Shown here: positions 22,761-34,325 of the stretch, one piece after another
Layout of the letters: every line of letters begins with the position of its first letter
How positions within the stretch are numbered: position 1 is the first letter of the stretch
Assembly: GCA_034336665.1 (NCBI GenBank)
Contig: CM067585.1
Location: forward strand, 3,715,731 to 3,779,730
From: Luscinia megarhynchos
Taxonomy: Eukaryota; Chordata; Aves; Passeriformes; Turdidae
Direction of reading: 5' to 3'
DNA length: 64,000 nt
Translations under genes and position numbers: made by a program
Notes under the pieces: model-generated
The model's input: only the letters and a program-made list of their open reading frames with translations
Databases searched by the model: none
What the model was told of the DNA's origin: nothing

Positions 22761-24263
22761 GGAGCTGTGGCACTAAGGCAGAGCTGCGTGGGAGGGGTTG
22801 TCACATCACCTGGCACAGCAGTGACAGGTACAACCAGCTTCTTCAGGGCTCTGCAGAGCAGCTGATGCAAGCTGAGCCACATGAAAAATTCACCAGTGTG
22901 TTAGAGTCTTCTAGTCAAAGAGCAGGTAATGGAAAGCTGATATAAACAGGAAAAAGAGGAGAAGTATCTTTAAAGGTTATATTTTTAGGAAGTATTTTGG
23001 GACTTGTGGAACTTTCTGGGTTTTTCCCACAGGTACATGCAAAGAGTAGCTCATATGAGTCATTTGGCCACCCCAGATTCCCTGAGTGATGGATCTGCTG
23101 CCATATTTGGGGTATTTTTTCCCCAATGTACTTTATTCTACCCTTGTCCCCAGCACTGATCCCCCAATCTGGGGGACAACCAAGTGCCGAGGCTCTTCTC
23201 ACACCACACACAGGAAACTCTTTGGTTTCAAACTAAACTTTCTCTGCCCGTATCCAATGCCAGTCCTTCCCTGCACTTGATTAATTGTGCTCATCACTTC
23301 ACCTGGTGCTAATCAGAGCAGTGGAATGTTCCTCATTGTTAAACAGAGTGATTAATTACCAGGATTGCCAGGGAAGTCTGCCACCAGCAGCATAAATTCA
23401 CAGAGCATGTTTGGAAGCATTTGCCAGTGGCAGAGCCTGAGGAGTAAAATACTGCCTTGTTATTTGTCTTCCCCCATCACATGGCAAGAGCAGCAGCCAC
23501 TGGAGAGGGAACCCAGGCCTTTGTTGATTTAAATTATTGTGAAACCAGCAGTCTAACACAAGGATTTATTTTTATAGATTTGATTAAATGAGAACATGCC
23601 AAAAGCTGTCCCCAAGGCCACAGTAACCTGTGGTGACTCCTCAGGCCCAGCACTGTGTGATGGAGCACTTGGAGCAGCCAAGTGTGCAAAAGATTTGAAA
23701 CACAAGTAGGCCTCAGAGGGCAGCTACAACACAGTCTCCAATGAGAAAAACCCTGGAAAAGCTGATGTTTGAGCCCATTACTTTGCCCTGGTTTGGGAAT
23801 CAAGTAAAGAAATTACTGAGGAAATTACTGTTTCACATCTCTACCTAACAGAAACATTTCCTTAAATTTGAATTCTGTTATTTCATTTGAAGTGGCAAAT
23901 TTGCCTTTGCTCATCCTTGGTTACTTTTTACCTATATATGCACATAGCAAGGTAAAATCCTTGTTTCATGAGCAGACACCCTGAGAGGAGGAGGAGGTGG
24001 TGTCTGCTGGCAGCTGTTGGAGCATCTGGTTCTTTTTAACCAACAGGTACCTTCTTGTTCTGTGAGAAGATGGAGGGAACAACACATGTCTCTGGCTGCT
24101 GCCTCTGAACTTCTGCATAAAACCATCAAAGCAACTTTCTCATCTACCTGGAGCAGGTGTGTGAGATCCTCCAGCCATGCTCCCATCCTGGCTTGACCCA
24201 CAGCATCCCCAGAGGTGACTTTGTCCTTCACAACCACTCAGGCCTGAGCACAAACTGATAAAT
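22761..24263. other. Single-copy non-coding DNA between inverted LTRs, part 1
   Basis: I looked for retroviral internal sequence because LTRs lie on either side, but the LTRs are inverted and the ORFs (up to 101 codons) show no capsid, protease or polymerase motif. Taken as ordinary DNA. Confidence 0.5.
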
Positions 24264-24460
24264 AGAGAATCCCAGAGTGGCTTGGGTTGGGAGGGACCTT
24301 AAAGATCATCCAGTGCCACCCCTGCCATGGCCAGGGACATCTTCCACTGGCCCAGGCTGCTCCAAACCCCATCCAGCCTGGCCTTGAACATTTCACAGTG
24401 AAAAATTTCTTCCTAATATTTAATCTAAGCCTGCTCTCTGTCAGTTTGAAATGCCTGCTT
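24264..24460 (-). mobile_element. CR1 LINE 3' fragment
   Basis: GAATCCCAGAGTGGCTTGGG, GGGACCTTAAAGATCATCCA, CATCCAGCCTGGCCTTGAAC and AATTTCTTCCTAATATTTAA match the reverse complement of the CR1 3' end closely, making it one of the better preserved pieces. Confidence 0.93.
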
Positions 24461-25973
24461 TTCCATGGAGTCCAAAACCTGTCACCAGCAGTGCCCACCA
24501 TGGCAATTCTTGGGCACAGCAGTGAAGCTGAGCCCCCACTGTGACAGTCTCGGAAGCACCAGGCAATCACCAGATGGTATTCCCACTAAAAACCAGTGTC
24601 AGGAAAGACTAACCCTGCCTGTAAGAGCAGGCTCACAGTTCCCCAAGAAAAGCTCAATTCCAGCATTCTCCCTGGGGGAACAGTGTCCAGCAAACACATT
24701 TCTGAGGCTGAGCGTGTTCTGAGCAAACAGCTGCCTCGTGCCCAGCTGTCTCTGCCTGCTGAGATGATGCACTGCTGCTTGCACACCTGAGGGAACACTG
24801 CTCATCCATCACCTGCCTGTCCCCACCAGAGCTGTGTCTGGATTAAAAAAAAAAAAAAAGCCAGCAGGCTCTGAGAGCCTTCTTGGGGAAATGACAGGTC
24901 CCACAGGCTGGGAGAAGCCAGCCAAGGTTGTTTTGCTGCCTGTGTCAGGAAAATTACGAAAGGCACTGCAGTCTGAGCAGCTGGAGTCCAGCAGAGCTGC
25001 CAAGCATCCAGCTAGGCAGAAGTAATGGGTTTATTAAAACCCAGGCAGAAAAGCTGAAGTCCAGAGACCCAGTAAGATCTTCAGAAACTTCCTGGGACAC
25101 TGCCAGAAAGGCATCTTCAGGACCAGCTTGAAACAGAAGATGACATCTGGTGTGAGATCAGCCTTTTGAGAGGCCCTGTGTGCCCAAGGATGCAGTGCCT
25201 GCTGTGCAGAGCTGCTGTGGCTGCTGGACAACTGCCCCAAGCCCCAGAACCTCCGAACCAGACCAGCCTGGAGCAGCCCAGGATCCAGCCCTGCTCCTTG
25301 GACAGCAAGGCAGCAGGCTGGAATTCACTGTGAAGCTTTAGGGAGGACCTGTCTTGCAGACAACTCGTTTGAGGATTTCAAGAATTCACAGATTAAATGG
25401 CTGTGACTATGAATAAACACAAAATATTGCTTTGTTGTGCAGTTAGATGGGAATTTGCTTGTACACCAGTGCCAGGATATTATGGTAATTAAGCGGTTTT
25501 CGGGCTGGAGCTCACCCAAGTCATGAGCAGGGTTGTTGGAGAGAACCTGCCCGTTTTCCCAAAGCACCCTAAGGATGTGAATAGGTCTTGTTTACAGCCC
25601 AAGACACAGAAGGAACCCCAGATTCTTCACAGGCTCCAGAGCTGCCCCACTGGGATGGGTCCAAGAGGAAGCAGGAACGGATGACACTGATGGCCTTGGA
25701 GGATCTGGGTTATTCAAATGCAGGATGGCAGGACTCCTACTTGTGAGAGTGAGGAGCCATTTAAATCTTGCCATGCTTCAACAGTAGAATGCAAAGTTCA
25801 AGCCATCTAAGTCTTTTCCAGAACATTCATTTTTATCTCATCTCAGAAAGCTGAGGAGCAGGGACATGCTACAGGGGCAGGCACAGCAGGAGGGACATCC
25901 CCAACCAGACTTTTAATGGGGAAGCACATCCCTTCCTGACTTTTCTCCAGCTCACCATTTACACAACACAATT
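24461..25973. other. Single-copy non-coding DNA between inverted LTRs, part 2
   Basis: Contains a 15-base A run (about 24845-24859). No gene or other repeat recognised. Confidence 0.45.
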
Positions 25974-26012
25974 CATGGTTGGATTCAATGATCCTCAAGG
26001 TCTTTGGTTCCA
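25974..26012 (+). mobile_element. Possible CR1 tail remnant
   Basis: ATGGTTGGATTCAATGATCC followed by TCAAGGTCTTTGGTTCC resembles the CR1 sequence that normally reads GTTGGACTCGATGATC and on to the tail. Only about 40 bases, so a chance match is possible. Confidence 0.5.
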
Positions 26013-26140
26013 TGAGAACTTCAGGCTTGGCACTTACAGTGGGGCTATGCCTTGGACAAGTGTCACAGTAAAAAGAAGGCTGGTGTCATAGATTACCAAG
26101 TAACAGTTAATTCAGGTTTGTCCAAGTCAGGCTTGTCAAA

Positions 26141-26811
26141 TGTCCTGAGGTCTGTCTTTGGTTGCAATACAGGATGTGACTAGAAATGTGTATTCTATCA
26201 CCATCTGTTAAACCAGCTGGGACAATCATCTTTATCTTTTCCACAACCCATCCTCCCTCCAGGAGATATCTCCTGTTAATGGCCATTGAGTCCCAGTGCA
26301 TGACTGATAAAATTACATCATCCCACTGGGAGATGCTCCACCCAGGGGGAGGAGCCAAACATTTCCTACCTAGATAAAAACTGAGATTTTGAACACCAAG
26401 GCAGCCTTTTCCCACTGGATTCCAGAGGAAAACTGGACCTTTCCACGCAATCCCTGGACCTTCAGAGGAAAACTGCACCTTCTACAGGAGTACTGCTCCA
26501 GCTGAACCACATCTGCCACTGCAGGAGGATGCAGCCACCATTTAACGGGACTGCTACCAACACCCTGACTGACTAACGGGGATGTCAGCTTGGATTCTGA
26601 CTCTGTCGGTGTTTTGGGATTGTTCTTTGTAATACTGTATTTCTATTTTAATTTTCCTAGTAAAGAACTGTTATTCCTAATTCCCATCTCTTTGCCTGAG
26701 AGCCCCTTAATTTCAAAATTGTAACAATTTGGAAGGACGGGGTTTACATTCTCCCTTTCAAAGAGAAGGTCTTTCCTTTATTGGCAGACACCTGTCCTTC
26801 AAACGAGGACA
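26141..26811 (+). mobile_element. Retroviral LTR, TGTCCTGG type (inverted copy B)
   Basis: Starts near TGTCCTGAGG and ends AAACGAGGACA. Inverted relative to 22016-22760. In plus orientation it has a TAGATAAAAACT box near 26370, then CTAGTAAAGAACTGTTATT as poly(A)-signal region near 26660 and CAGACACCTGTCCTTCAAAC near the 3' end, the same end as the LTR at 13137-13809. It lacks 65 bases that copy A has. The exact 5' end is uncertain because no matching target duplication is visible. Confidence 0.85.
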
Positions 26812-27339
26812 GGTCAGAAAAATCAGGATATGTTTTTTATTTCTCTCATCAGCAGGGATGCTGCTCTGGTTGAGCCAAGTCTGTTTCAGCAGACTGGGAC
26901 ACCCCTCATTCATCCCAGAGTCCAGTAAGTCCCCTGTAAGAAGGGTCAAAGCTTCCAGAAGTGGTCAGTCCCTCCCGCGGGACACGGCCTGATGTGATAC
27001 AGATGGAACAAGTTTTAGATGACATTTGCATCTTTCTTTCTTTTGCTTGTGACAGCAAAAGGACTTCCTGCTGTCAAAAAGAATTTCAAGTCATTTAAAT
27101 CCACAGAAGAATTGAGGATTAAAATATAGAAGTTGTCAGCCTGGTGTTTCAAGCTCATCCTGCCTCCCCCCTCCAGAACCTCCCGTGCAGTGCCTGAAAT
27201 GCTTCCAGTGATTATGTTTGTAAGCACGGAAGACACAGCAAAAAAAAAAAAATTGATTACACAGTGATAATAGGAATAAGCTAGATGTTTAGGTGTCAAA
27301 TGAAACATAATTCTGAAGAATATTTTTGTCTTTAGAATA
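26812..27339. other. Single-copy non-coding DNA
   Basis: No gene or repeat recognised apart from an A run at about 27240-27251. Confidence 0.45.
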
Positions 27340-27720
27340 ATATATCATCTTCCCAAACCGCCACAAGCTCCACTGTTATTAATACTCTCCTGAACGACTA
27401 CAATTGAAATGATAATGTGTTTCTAAATTAATATTGCATCTTCCCATTTCAGTATCTGATGAGCTGTATCAAAACTTCATTAAATCACTCCCTGTTTTGC
27501 CAGCTCCAGCTCGTACTCAGGCCTGTGGAACACATCTGCCTCCACATCAGCCCATGCTCCGAGCCCCAGCCACAAACACCGTGTGATCAACGGCGCTAAT
27601 GGGACAAATAACAGAGCTAATGAGGTGGCTTCAAGGACGTGACAAAAACATTTTAGGTTGCTAAATAAATATCAGACTCGAAATTAGGAGGTGTATCAAC
27701 AAATGAGTTCATGATTAGCT
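27340..27720. other. Candidate conserved non-coding element
   Basis: Repeat-free block with TAAT/ATTA cores (TTATTAATACTC, AAATTAATATTGC, GCTAATGGGACAAATAAC) and isolated CpGs (GATCAACGGCGCTAATGG). The composition fits a regulatory element, but conservation is untested. Confidence 0.25.
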
Positions 27721-28075
27721 AAGAGTTCTCTTCTGGAAGCTCCGTGGTGTTCCCCCAACAATTTCATGTTAGGAGAAGGAAAACGAAATTGTTCTTGTGG
27801 CTTTGTCATTAGGGGTGTCATCTTCCCTTTCTTTTAGGGGTACAGTATTTAGAAACATTTCCAATATTCCAATGCACTTATTTTTATGCAGTGACTGCTC
27901 TGTCCCAGTCACTCCACCCTGCCCCATCACAGAGACAGCCATTCCCAGATCCCATCCTGCTTGAGGCTGCTGCCATCCCAGCCCTCCTGCCACCTTTCCC
28001 TGGGGGAAATGCCCACTCTTACACCCCAAAAACAGCACCAGGACAGCCTCCCCTACAGCAGCGAGTTCTGCAGCC
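27721..28075. other. Single-copy non-coding DNA
   Basis: Nothing recognised. Confidence 0.4.
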
Positions 28076-28175
28076 TCCCAGAATCAGCCAGGTTGGAAAA
28101 GACTCCAAGATCGTGGAGTCCAACCTGTGACCAAACCCCACCTTGTCAACCAGAGCAGAAGGAGCTCCCTCAGCC
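28076..28175 (-). mobile_element. CR1 LINE 3' end fragment
   Basis: CCCAGAATCAGCCAGGTTGG, AAAAGACTCCAAGATCGTGG and AGTCCAACCTGTGACCAAAC are the reverse complement of the CR1 terminus, truncated after about 100 bases. Confidence 0.85.
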
Positions 28176-28740
28176 CTGCCTTGATGGCTCAGATTTGGGT
28201 GGTAAATGACAACTTTGTGGCACCAAGTGAACATCCTTCAACAGGCAAACCATTAGCTCAGGGTTAATTAATTAGAGAGCAATTTCAATAGTTGTGAGAA
28301 ACTTCAAACCCCAGCGCTGCCTCAGCCAGGCTCTGCTCTCCCCTTGGTTTTGTTTGTTGTTAGAAGTGACTGCAGTTAAGCTCTGTGTGCCAAGCCAGGA
28401 CTATACTTGGAGTTTAAATTAAACCAACACCTGCCAAGAGATGCAGCTAATTCGTTTAAATTCTCATTTCAAGGAAGACATTTCATTTCAAGTTTGAAAT
28501 TAATTACAAGTAATTACTGGGTCAGAACTCAGGAGACCGTGCCACCTTCAAGTGAAATGATTGTGATTTCCTACCTCCAGTTCAGGATTCTTGTCACCAA
28601 TATAACCACGAGGCAACAGGGATGTAACCAAATCAGTCACTAACGTAAACATTTTTACTCTAACACTTCAAGGAAAGGATTGCAGAGTACTCAAACATGA
28701 CCACCACAAATCCTTACCTGCTTTTTGCTCATCTAGGTAT
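28176..28740. other. Single-copy non-coding DNA
   Basis: AT-rich with several TTAATTAA and AATTAATTA motifs (28265-28510). No gene or repeat recognised. Confidence 0.4.
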
Positions 28741-28965
28741 TTGGAAACATTTCTTCATCCAGGGCAGTGGTGGAGTCCCCATCCCTGAGGGGGGGAATTA
28801 AAAGGAGGGAATTAAAATTAAATTAAATTCCTTGGCGGGGGGGGGGCAGAATTAAAATCCATGTGGATGTGTCACTTGGGTCAATTGTGGCCTTGGCCGT
28901 GCTGGGGGAACAGTTGGACTCGATGGCCTTAGAGGGCTTCTCCCACCCTGTGATTCTGTAAAATT
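28741..28965 (+). mobile_element. CR1 LINE 3' fragment with internal G-run
   Basis: GGCAGTGGTGGAGTCCCCAT, CATGTGGATGTGTCACTTGG, CAGTTGGACTCGATGGCCTT and CACCCTGTGATTCTGT are CR1 3' blocks. Between about 28785 and 28860 the order is disturbed by duplicated GGAATTAAAA segments and a run of about ten G. Confidence 0.9.
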
Positions 28966-31414
28966 TTACACACCCTTTCAGAAAGAACTCTCAAGTCTAA
29001 TTTTTCTTTTAGAGACACTTTCCCCATGTTAGTATCCCCCCCTGCCCCACAGGGGAACGTACAGCCTGGCTGATCAGGGCTCGAGGCCCCAGCAGCTCCA
29101 AGCGGAAAAAGCCATAAATCAATTTGTAGTAAGGACTAAAAATTGTTTTTTCTAAAGTTGCTGTGTAGTGTAAATTCAACTGATGGGACTGAGACTCTGC
29201 AAAAAATAGATCATCTAGTAATTTGCATTAATGAGGCTTAACAGTGTTTGTCAGAGAGTGATTAAGAAGCTGTGCACCAGTCCCCACCTCCAGCAGCAGC
29301 ACTGATGTGTTATTGGGGTGCTCAAAGGCAGCAGAGCACCCACACAGCACCCACCCCCTCCAGCCTTCTGGGGGGCAGCACACAGTAATTGTGCCTGTCA
29401 AAATCCCACCCAAAGAGCCACAGCCATCCGTTTTCCATCCAAAATCCCTCTAAGGAGACATGGCCTTTGATTTTCCCATTCAAAATCTCTCCTGAGAGCC
29501 ATGGACACCACATTCCCATGCACCTGTGCAAAGCTAAACCCATTCCTTTCAATAAAGAGGCTGTGGCAACTTTTATAGGCTTGTTGGGGAATTCTGTGCT
29601 GAATGTTTTCGTTTTGACAGTTTTCTTATTGCTCAGGTTCTCAGGGCTGGTAACAAACACTGCTTTTTATTTTCTGGGATGGAATTGCACTGCTAAAACC
29701 AGAACTTGCCTTCAAAAGAAATGAGACATTTCGTTTGCCCCTTATTAAGCTGTTGAACTGTGATTTTCCCTTTTATAAATTGAGAGGACAAAAAGAAGAA
29801 TAATAAAATACATGAAACCATCGAAGGAAATGCACGGGGAAATCTTCAGCAATGTGTGGCTGCAGCAATGTTACATAAAGAGGTTTAATAGGCTCTGTGG
29901 GAACAACATCAGAACATCAGCAATTCCACTGTAGTGTATTTCAGCTCAGTTGCTCATTAAATGGGTTGCTCTGGGACTTTAACTTATTTTGGAAGTTATT
30001 ATGAATTGTGGCCCTACATTCTCTGGGTTTTTTTCTCTCCATTTCACACACAGTCTGTGACTGCAGGGTCGGGGGTTGTGGTGGGTGATGAGACCTCTCA
30101 ATGCAGATGTCAGACAATGTCAGAGCACCATCCCAAGAAGTTCCTGGATGGTTGGTCTTTAAACATTTTTAAGTGTTGTTCACATTTTGGCTCAAGCACC
30201 CCAGAGACGTCCAGCATTTTTTACACTGAGCATTCTAATATTCAGCAGTTGATACCAGTTCTTAACCACTGGAGCTAAACAACTTGGAAAACAACTTGGA
30301 AATCAACTGGAAATATATTAAGCAAAACTATACTTTTTTTAAACACTCATTTTTAAATGCCACTGAAATTAAAAGGAAAAATGTCGTAATATCATAATAC
30401 ACACATTTCTGAAATAAGAAATCTTGTTACAAAAATGCCAAAATTACTTGTTAAAAATAATTTTTCAAACAAAGCAAAACAGTTCGACCTATAAGGCAGT
30501 CTACACTTTCGAGGTCAACTTTTAGCCAAATTCAACTTGGTTTTCCTTTTGCCTGGAAAGTTAGCCTCATACTAACTGAAGACAGTGTATTGCTCAGCTC
30601 TGAACAGAGATTAGAAGATCCATTTTCCTCTTCTCTCCAATGAATAACAGCGATTTTACTGCTTTGGAGCATGTAACATCTGCTGAGATGACAAAGTTTT
30701 CACTTGGATAAAAATCTAAATTTAATCCTCGCCCTGAGCATTTCCCTCCATCTCTGTGGGTCGTGTATGGTGGAAGCAGAGCCAGCAGCAATGACCAGCA
30801 CTGGAGCAGAGCTCAGACCTGCTGCAAGTGAGAAAGGAATTCTGATCACAAACACGAACCACTGCAGGGCTGTCAGGAGCAGAATCAAGGACAAGGGACA
30901 GAGGGACGTGGAGCCAGGCAATGCAAACCCCCTGAGGTCCAGCTGTCACAGCCCCACTGAGGCTGTGATCTGGGGACAAAGTGGGTGGCACTTTTCCCCC
31001 AAGGTATCCAGATTATAGTTTTTACACATCCAGAATAATCCTCCCCAGCTGCAGGGAGCCTGGTCAGGAAAACACTGCATTTGGATGGAAATGTGCCTGG
31101 GTTGAGCTGCTGCTCCTGCAGAGCCCAGCACAGTCCAGCTCTGTCCCAGGGCTGCTGCTCCTCCTCACCTGCCCAGGGACAGGGTTTAGGGGCAGGGCAG
31201 GAGCAGGGCACCCTGCAGCAGGGGCTGCCTGCTCTCCTTACCCATCCTGTGGCACCTCTGAGCCTCCAAAAATTCATAGTGAGTTTCCATGCCTGTGACA
31301 TCAGAGCTGGGGTGTGGGTAGGAATTCCAAATCAAGTTCATGAGCAATAGAATTACAGGAATCTTAAAAAGATCATAAGAATGATGACACTGCCATAGAG
31401 TAAATAATTCTGAA
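28966..31414. other. Single-copy non-coding DNA
   Basis: About 2.4 kb without a recognised repeat or gene. ORFs such as 29322-29660 and 29389-29724 overlap on opposite strands without domains. Confidence 0.45.
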
Positions 31415-31790
31415 AACATGGGCATAGCTCGAGGGGCTCAGCCTGGAGAAAAGAAGGCTCAGGAGGGACCTTCAGGCTCTGCACAGCTCCCTGACAGGAG
31501 GGGACTGCCAAGGGGAAGCTGGGACAAGGGACAGAACATGAGCAAATGGCCTCATGCTGGACCTTTGGCAGTTCAGATTGGGTATTGGGGACTATTATTG
31601 GGAAATTTCTGCACCCAGAGGATTGTTAAACCCTGGCATAGATTGCCCAGAATGGACTCCCCATCCCTTGAGGGATTTATGACATGTGGATGTGGCACCT
31701 GGGGATGTGTTAGTGGTGGCCTTGGCAGTGCAGGGGGAATGATTGGACCCAATCTTGGATGTTTTTTCCAACCAAGCAACCTTCTATCAG
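31415..31790 (+). mobile_element. CR1 LINE 3' fragment
   Basis: GAGGGGCTCAGCCTGGAGAA, GGCTCAGGAGGGACCTTCAG, AAACCCTGGCATAGATTGCC, CAGAATGGACTCCCCATCCC and ATGTTTTTTCCAACCAAGCA follow the CR1 3' order over about 375 bases. The terminal octamer repeats are worn. Confidence 0.9.
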
Positions 31791-33891
31791 ATCTACATTG
31801 TGGAGAGCTCTGGCTCAGGCTGCTGCACTGAGTTTTCCTGGGCAGCCAGCTGGGAGGTTCTGCTCCAGCAGCCACAAGCAATGGCCCAAAAGAGCTCCCT
31901 GGAATCACAGCTCCAGCACAGCCACACAGCAAGCTGCAGAGCTCCCACCCAGCAGCACTGGCCAGGATTGCTGCACCAGGCCCATGGGGCTGCACAGCCA
32001 GGCTTTGTTCAGTGATTCATTATTCTGAAATGCTGAATAATTCAGCACACAGGATTAACAGCATATGCCACTGAAAGAGTGCGTATGGAGCAGGGCTCCC
32101 TCGGGACCTGCTCTCTCCAAAGGCAGCAGCACATCTCCCCATGCCTGAGCTGTGGGCAGGGGCTGATTGGCAGCATCACAGCCCAGACACCAAGGGCTCT
32201 CTGGGCTCCTTTGCCATCCAGGGTGGAGTTCTAGAAACGTGTGAATACAAAGGGATGGAGGGAAAGAAATCTTCTCTTCCGTCCCTCCTGCCCAAAATGC
32301 CAGCCAGCAAAGCTCCAGCCTCACCACCCTGAAACTGGCCAGGGCAGCACTCACAGCCTCACACAAAACACACTCAGACAAGTTATTCTCCTCATGACTT
32401 CAGTTTTCTGCAGCCTTTTTGAGGAGGCGACTTTATTCTCCTCACTCCCTTCTACAGATTCCCGCCCACAAGCCAGAAAACTTTGTGTGAGCAGAGGCAG
32501 CTCTGGCCACAGTGTTTTCACAGCTGTCCAAAGGCAGCCACACATCAGTGACACACACACCAACCACAGCCCAAAAATGTCTGCGTGGGCAGCTCCTGTG
32601 AGAAGCTGAATGTTGCATCAGCCCTTCCTTGTCCTGGAGGAATTTTTGCCGTCAGTGGAGAGAAAAAGGAAGACAGAGAGTAAGAGCAGCACACAGCTCA
32701 TGCTCCCAGGCACACTGAGCAGCCAGGGCTGCAGTGACCTATCAACTCAGACAGAACCAGCTCTGGCATTCTCCCATGTTTCAATCAATAACTGAACAGA
32801 ATGTGATACCCAATCCAAAAGATAAAAATCTCAGTAGATTAAATTAACTTGTACAGTGTAATCAACATTCATTAAGCCAATTTAGTCAAGCAATGACCTC
32901 AGCAGCTTTCACTAAATCATATCCCTAAATGTCAAATCGACATGCAGATCTTGTATAAGTCCTTTCCAATTACATTTTATTAAAAATTTTGAATAAATTA
33001 ATGTAGCTGGAGTGATCTGTGTGCAGTACCAACACTCAGAGCTGTGCCACACCCCCACCTGCACAGGGTAATTACAGGTACCCAGGTACCCAGTTCACAG
33101 ACACACAACAAGGCTCATTTCTCCCTCTGGAATCACACAGAAGTGGTTGCAGGGATTCTCCATAACTTTTCCATTGTCACACCCCTGCCAGCTCTCCTTA
33201 GTGACACTTGTCACTGTGCTCAATATTGCACCATCCTGTTTCCTTCTGCATTTGCTGCCACACCTCCTGTGAATCTCATTCAGAGGGTGTTAAAACCCCT
33301 TATAGAAACAGAATTTATTGTCTGTGTAAGAAACATGGCTTTCAGCTGCATGAAGCCCAGTGCAGCTGGAGGTTCCCACTGGGTTCTCTCTGCAGAGCGT
33401 AATTCCACACCAAACTCTGCCCTGCCAGTGCCACAAGACAGGCACCCTCCTGCAAGGTCCATGCCAGCCCAGAGAGCACAAAACAGCCACTTTACTCCTC
33501 CTGACCCTTTATTTCAGCTGTTGCAAGGCTGAACAGGCTGACAGGTAAACACTGGTGCTGTCTCTATGGTTTCACACCAGAGATCAGCAGCACCAAATCT
33601 GAGATGGGCTTGGCCTGACCCTGACTGCTGGACACTGAACCCCTGTAACCCCCATCTGCACCAGGAGAAACCTGGCAAAGGGCACAAGGGCCCAGGGAGG
33701 CTGAGAGAGAGAAAAATTATAATCAAGAAGAAAATTTGTAATAACAGCAAGGGAAAGAATAAAACCAAAATAGTGGAAATGCAGAAAGCTCAGTGGGTTT
33801 TAGGAAGATGAGCAGAAATTCAATGTCACTAAACACTTTGCATTCTCTGCTGCCCCTTTGTGCCAGTCCTGGTGTCAAGTGTGCCTGGCTG
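31791..33891. other. Single-copy non-coding DNA
   Basis: No gene or repeat recognised. ORF 33044-33532 (162 codons) is the longest frame here and has no domain I can name. AT-rich at 32800-33010. Confidence 0.45.
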
Positions 33892-34325
33892 TGATGCCTT
33901 AGGATTTTAGCTTTGTCATTTGTAACCCTGCAGTTCTTTAGTGTATAACTCTAAACTCCATATCCAGTGTGAGCTGCTGCTCTCCCATTTTGGGCAGACA
34001 CAACAATTCCCTTCCAGGCTGGGAATCAAGAACGCCTCACTGCCTCAGGCCCTGAGAGATGGAAACAAAAGTGAGTTAGGGGGAGCAAACTTGGGGCAAA
34101 TTACTTCATTATCTGAAGCTGTAATTGGAAGATGAACCCTCAATACGCAAATGGATCTAACTTATAAAAGTGTGAAAACATGATCCGTTTTCTATTTTTG
34201 AGTGTAGTACATTTGTACATTTTGTCTGCCCAAAATGTACCTGAAGGCCCTTCAGTAAATATAACCCCTTTTTATTCCCTTTATTTTGTCTGCCCTCTCT
34301 TTTTAGGCAGCCAGAAAAGGCATCA
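33892..34325 (+). mobile_element. 440-bp-family solo LTR, copy 3
   Basis: The only copy in plus orientation: starts TGATGCCTTAGGATTTTAGC and ends AAAAGGCATCA, keeping both 7-base terminal inverted repeats. A TTATAAAAGTG promoter motif lies near 34160. The poly(A)-signal region reads CAGTAAATATA, an altered form of the AATAAATATA in other copies. The flanks (GCTG and GTGT) do not match, so the target duplication is lost or the ends moved. No primer-binding-site-like sequence follows. Confidence 0.85.

Noticed and set aside
22016..26811. Full-length provirus bounded by two LTRs
   Set aside because: The LTRs are inverted, not direct, and the interval has no gag, pol or env-like frame.
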